Assembly (NCBI GenBank): GCA_900544435.1
Contig: UQVG01000066.1
Span: 1 to 9,754, forward strand
Source: an uncultured Erysipelotrichaceae bacterium
GTDB taxonomy: Bacteria; Bacillota_I; Bacilli_A; Erysipelotrichales; Coprobacillaceae
Reading direction: 5' to 3'
Length of the DNA stretch: 9,754 nt
The translations under genes and the position numbers were made by a program. Below are positions 7,548 to 9,754 of the stretch, in pieces; within the stretch, counting starts at the first letter, position 1, and every line of letters starts with the position of its first letter. The notes beneath the pieces are model-generated. The model searched no databases. It was not told the DNA's origin and was given only the letters and a program-made list of their open reading frames with translations.

Positions 7548-8721
7548 TTTCTTTTTCTCCTTCATCTTTATAAGCTTTTTTTAATAATTCTAAATAATCT
7601 TCTTTATGAATTTCTCTTGCATTATCATTTGATAAAACATTATCTGCTGATCTTTGAGCAATTGCTTCAAACTTATCTTCAGTAATTCCTTTTATTTCTT
7701 TAATTGTAGGAATATTTAATCTTCTATTTAAATCTTTTACATATTGAACAGCACTAGATGCATACTCTTGATCATTCATGCCATTTCTTTCAATACCTAA
7801 AGCATCTGCAATATCTACAAATCTATCTAAACATGCAGGAATATTATATTCCATAATATAAGGTAAAAATAAAGAATTAGCGACACCATGTGGTGTATCA
7901 AACCATGCACCAACTGTTTCAGCAAAGGCATGAACAGCACCAACATTAGAGCTAATAAATGACATACCTCCTATTGTACTTGCTATCATCATATTTCTTC
8001 TTGCTTCTTTATCATGACCATTTACATAAGCCTTTTCTAAATTTTGAGCAATTAATGAAATTCCTTTTAAAGCAAGTGCATCTGTAATTGGTTGATGAAC
8101 TTTAACTGTGTAAGCTTCTATACAATGTGTTAAAGCATCCACTCCACAAGATGCTGTAAGTGATTGTGGCAAATCCAAAGTAATTGTTGGATCACAAATT
8201 GCAAGTGTTGGAATCATATGAATAGGATCTCCAACTGTCATTTTATACATTCTTGCTGTATCTGTAATAACTGCACACCATGTAACTTCACTTCCTGTTC
8301 CAGCAGTTGAAGGAATACAAATAAGTGGTAAAATTGAATGTTCTAATTCTACATCTCCCCATTCAACAGTTGTTTTTCCGTTTGTAACAATTGCAGCAAC
8401 TGCTTTTGCTTGGTCCATTGCTGAACCTCCACCTAAAGCAATGATGGCATCTACCTTTTCTTCAATAGCAATTTTTGCCATTGCATCGCAATCTTCAGCT
8501 CTTGGATTAGGTTTTACATTCGTTTCTAATAAATATTCAATTCCTGCTTTTTCTAAACTTTCTTTTAATACTTGATAATGAGCTGATTTAGATAAAAAAT
8601 CATCTGTAACAATCAACACCTTTTTAAATCCTAATGTTTTTACTTCATTCCCTGTTTCATTTAAAACACCATATCCTTCAACAATACGTGTTCCATGAAA
8701 AAAATTATTGACTTCTAACAT
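7540..8721 (-). CDS. Iron-containing (group III) alcohol dehydrogenase
   Basis: A 393-residue cytosolic NAD(P)-dependent oxidoreductase of the Fe-ADH family (FucO/AdhB/butanol dehydrogenase type), interconverting alcohols and aldehydes. The nucleotide-binding GGGSAMDQAK begins at residue 97, IPSTAGTGSEVT is at 136-147, and the four metal ligands are all present: Asp195, His199 (GVDALTHCIEAY), His264 (GAVHAFAETVG) and His278 (TPHGVANSLFLP). The ATG is preceded by a strong GGGAGGA site. It is the first gene of the operon, transcribed away from the merR-type regulator, and overlaps the cyclase gene. Substrate class cannot be fixed from sequence because these enzymes are broad. In context it probably acts on the same compound, or on the product of the hydrolase. 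Confidence 0.96.
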   Translation of the reverse strand: MLEVNNFFHGTRIVEGYGVLNETGNEVKTLGFKKVLIVTDDFLSKSAHYQVLKESLEKAGIEYLLETNVKPNPRAEDCDAMAKIAIEEKVDAIIALGGGSAMDQAKAVAAIVTNGKTTVEWGDVELEHSILPLICIPSTAGTGSEVTWCAVITDTARMYKMTVGDPIHMIPTLAICDPTITLDLPQSLTASCGVDALTHCIEAYTVKVHQPITDALALKGISLIAQNLEKAYVNGHDKEARRNMMIASTIGGMSFISSNVGAVHAFAETVGAWFDTPHGVANSLFLPYIMEYNIPACLDRFVDIADALGIERNGMNDQEYASSAVQYVKDLNRRLNIPTIKEIKGITEDKFEAIAQRSADNVLSNDNAREIHKEDYLELLKKAYKDEGEKENA

Positions 8722-8751
8722 ATTTTCCTCCCGTTTCTTAACTACAAGTTT

Positions 8752-8782
8752 ATTTTATGCTATATTGTAACTATACAATCAA
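8752..8782 (-). promoter_or_regulatory. Probable MerR-type promoter of the adh operon
   Basis: On the minus strand, TTGATT (8777-8782) and TAAAAT (8752-8757, five of six) are separated by 19 bases. Promoters activated by MerR regulators characteristically have such over-long 19-20 base spacers, which the regulator untwists on ligand binding. Transcription would start near 8745, leaving a leader of about 24 bases with the GGGAGGA site. The divergent merR-type gene next door fits this reading. Confidence 0.6.
8764..8779. promoter_or_regulatory. Candidate MerR operator, ATTGTA-N4-TACAAT
   Basis: A perfect 6-bp inverted repeat with a four-base centre lies in the 106-base divergent intergenic region and overlaps the spacer and -35 box of the minus-strand promoter. 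It is the only strong dyad there. Its centre (8771.5) is about four bases off the spacer centre (8767), so the fit to the classical MerR operator is imperfect. It may also serve autoregulation of the plus-strand gene. Confidence 0.55.
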
Positions 8783-8827
8783 GTGTTATTTGTGAATTTT
8801 TTAATTTAGGAAGGAATTGGCTAAAAA

Positions 8828-9661
8828 ATGGATAATATTTATGTTTCACCAACAGAATTTGCAAGTATTTCAGGAGTGAGTCGTCAAACTTTGATTTTTT
8901 ATGAAAAGAAAGGTATCTTTTTACCTGCGTATAAAAATGAAAAAGGCTATAGATTTTATTTAATGTCCCAATTAGACATTATAGCTACTATACAGTCTCT
9001 TCAAAAAATAGGACTTTCTTTAGAAGAAATCAAAGATTATATTGAACATCGTAATGCTCAAAGTACGTATGAATTATTTTCTAATAAGATTAATACTTTA
9101 AAAGAAATTATTACTACCTATCATAAAATGATCAATATGATGGAAACAAAATGTCAACTTATTACCAAAGCTAATCAAATATTGACAGATATGGTATATA
9201 TCGAATATCGAGATGAGATTAAAATTATTAAAAGTGATTATATTCCTTTCAATAGTAAAGAAATCAATCAATATAAAATTTTAGGAGAACATATTAAATA
9301 TAGAAAAAAACAAAACCATTCCTTAGGACATGCTATTAGTGGAATGGTTGAATGGAAAAAAATGTTAAAGTCAAAAAGAAAGAAAACATTTTATCAATAT
9401 TATTACACAATTTTAGATAATCAACTAGAAGATGAAAATTATGATATTATACCTTCTGGTAATTATTTAGTTATTTATCATAAAGGAACTTATGAAACAT
9501 CTTATCAATCCTATCATCTTTTTTTAGATTATGCTAAAAAAAATCATCTAGTATTAGATGACATTGCTTATGATGAAAGTTTAATTGATGAACTCACTGA
9601 AGCAAATCCACAAAATTATATTACACAAATTAGTGTCAAATTTAAAAAAGAGCTCAAATGA
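8828..9661 (+). CDS. MerR-family regulator with GyrI-like effector domain
   Basis: A 277-residue transcription regulator of the BmrR/BltR type. The N-terminal winged helix-turn-helix (about 5-75) starts SPTEFASISGVSRQTLIFYEKKG and has the wing signature KGYRFY (39-44). A dimerisation coiled coil follows (about 80-118). The C-terminal domain (about 128-275) resembles GyrI-like ligand-binding domains, with IPSGNYLVIYHKGTYE (208-223) and a Tyr-rich middle (YQYYYTIL). In BmrR-like proteins this domain binds hydrophobic, often cationic, small molecules. An in-frame TAA six bases upstream fixes the ATG as the first possible start. AGGAAGGA is about 12 bases away, rather long. The divergent dehydrogenase operon is the obvious target. 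The last codons lie inside the terminator hairpin. Confidence 0.92.
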   Translation: MDNIYVSPTEFASISGVSRQTLIFYEKKGIFLPAYKNEKGYRFYLMSQLDIIATIQSLQKIGLSLEEIKDYIEHRNAQSTYELFSNKINTLKEIITTYHKMINMMETKCQLITKANQILTDMVYIEYRDEIKIIKSDYIPFNSKEINQYKILGEHIKYRKKQNHSLGHAISGMVEWKKMLKSKRKKTFYQYYYTILDNQLEDENYDIIPSGNYLVIYHKGTYETSYQSYHLFLDYAKKNHLVLDDIAYDESLIDELTEANPQNYITQISVKFKKELK

Positions 9662-9673
9662 GCTCTTTTTTAA
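9642..9673 (+). terminator. Rho-independent terminator of the merR-type gene
   Basis: A perfect 14-bp stem (TTAAAAAAGAGCTC / GAGCTCTTTTTTAA) closes a four-base AAAT loop and is followed by TTTTT. The coding sequence ends within it: the codons for Lys-Lys-Glu-Leu-Lys form the first arm and the TGA stop runs from the loop into the second arm. The A/T symmetry means it could work in both directions, but no convergent gene is seen. Confidence 0.9.
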
Positions 9674-9680
9674 TTTTTAC

Positions 9681-9709
9681 TTTCATTTTCACCAACAAAA
9701 AGGTATAAT
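9681..9709 (+). promoter_or_regulatory. Probable promoter of the right-edge gene
   Basis: A perfect TATAAT (9704-9709) stands 22 bases before the ribosome binding site centre of the next gene, directly after the merR terminator. The hexamer 17 bases upstream is TTTCAT, a weak -35. The need for a new promoter after the strong terminator supports the call. Confidence 0.55.
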
Positions 9710-9736
9710 CTTTTTATTATTCAAAAGGAGCAACGT

Positions 9737-9754
9737 ATGAAGAAAAGTTTTATC
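9737..9754 (+). CDS. Start of an unidentified gene (six codons only)
   Basis: An ATG with AAAAGGAG six bases upstream, preceded by a TATAAT promoter element, begins MKKSFI and runs off the window. The basic start followed by hydrophobic residues would suit a signal peptide or membrane segment, but six residues do not support any assignment. Confidence 0.6.

Noticed and set aside
8722..8827. Promoter for the merR-type gene overlapping the dyad on the plus strand
   Set aside because: TATACA and TACAAT can be read as -10 boxes, but neither has a convincing -35, so no separate feature was listed.

Overview
This is an AT-rich, densely coded bacterial window with strong AGGAGG-type ribosome binding sites and short or overlapping gene junctions. 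The cdaA-cdaR-glmM cluster is a hallmark of Firmicutes (Bacillota). The base composition and protein character suggest a gut Erysipelotrichia-type member (Coprobacillus/Catenibacterium relatives), but that narrower placement is inference, not something the window proves. No tRNA, rRNA, CRISPR array or insertion sequence was seen, and no gene-free stretch exceeds about 110 bases.

Left part (1-1092, minus strand): an OmpR-type response regulator followed, through a TAATG overlap, by a membrane sensor histidine kinase cut off by the window edge.

Centre-left (1140-4811, minus strand): the c-di-AMP/cell-wall operon cdaA -> cdaR (YbbR) -> glmM, with a recognisable promoter before cdaA and a hairpin after glmM. 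CdaA makes c-di-AMP, CdaR is its membrane-anchored partner, and GlmM makes glucosamine-1-phosphate for peptidoglycan and also regulates CdaA in better studied species.

Right part (4809-9673): a compact minus-strand operon of an iron-type alcohol dehydrogenase, a cyclase/KynB-like metal hydrolase, a YczE/YitT-like membrane protein and a GPH (MelB-like) cation symporter. It is divergent from a MerR regulator with a GyrI-like ligand-binding domain on the plus strand. The layout (ligand-sensing regulator, importer, hydrolase, oxidoreductase) looks like an inducible uptake-and-conversion module for a small molecule that the sequence does not identify. The promoter facing the operon has a 19-bp spacer, as expected for MerR control, with a perfect inverted repeat ATTGTA-N4-TACAAT overlapping it. 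The YczE-like gene is broken by a one-base frameshift at a short T run, either a real lesion or a sequence error.

Right edge: a terminator ending the merR gene, then a promoter, a ribosome binding site and the first six codons of a further plus-strand gene.
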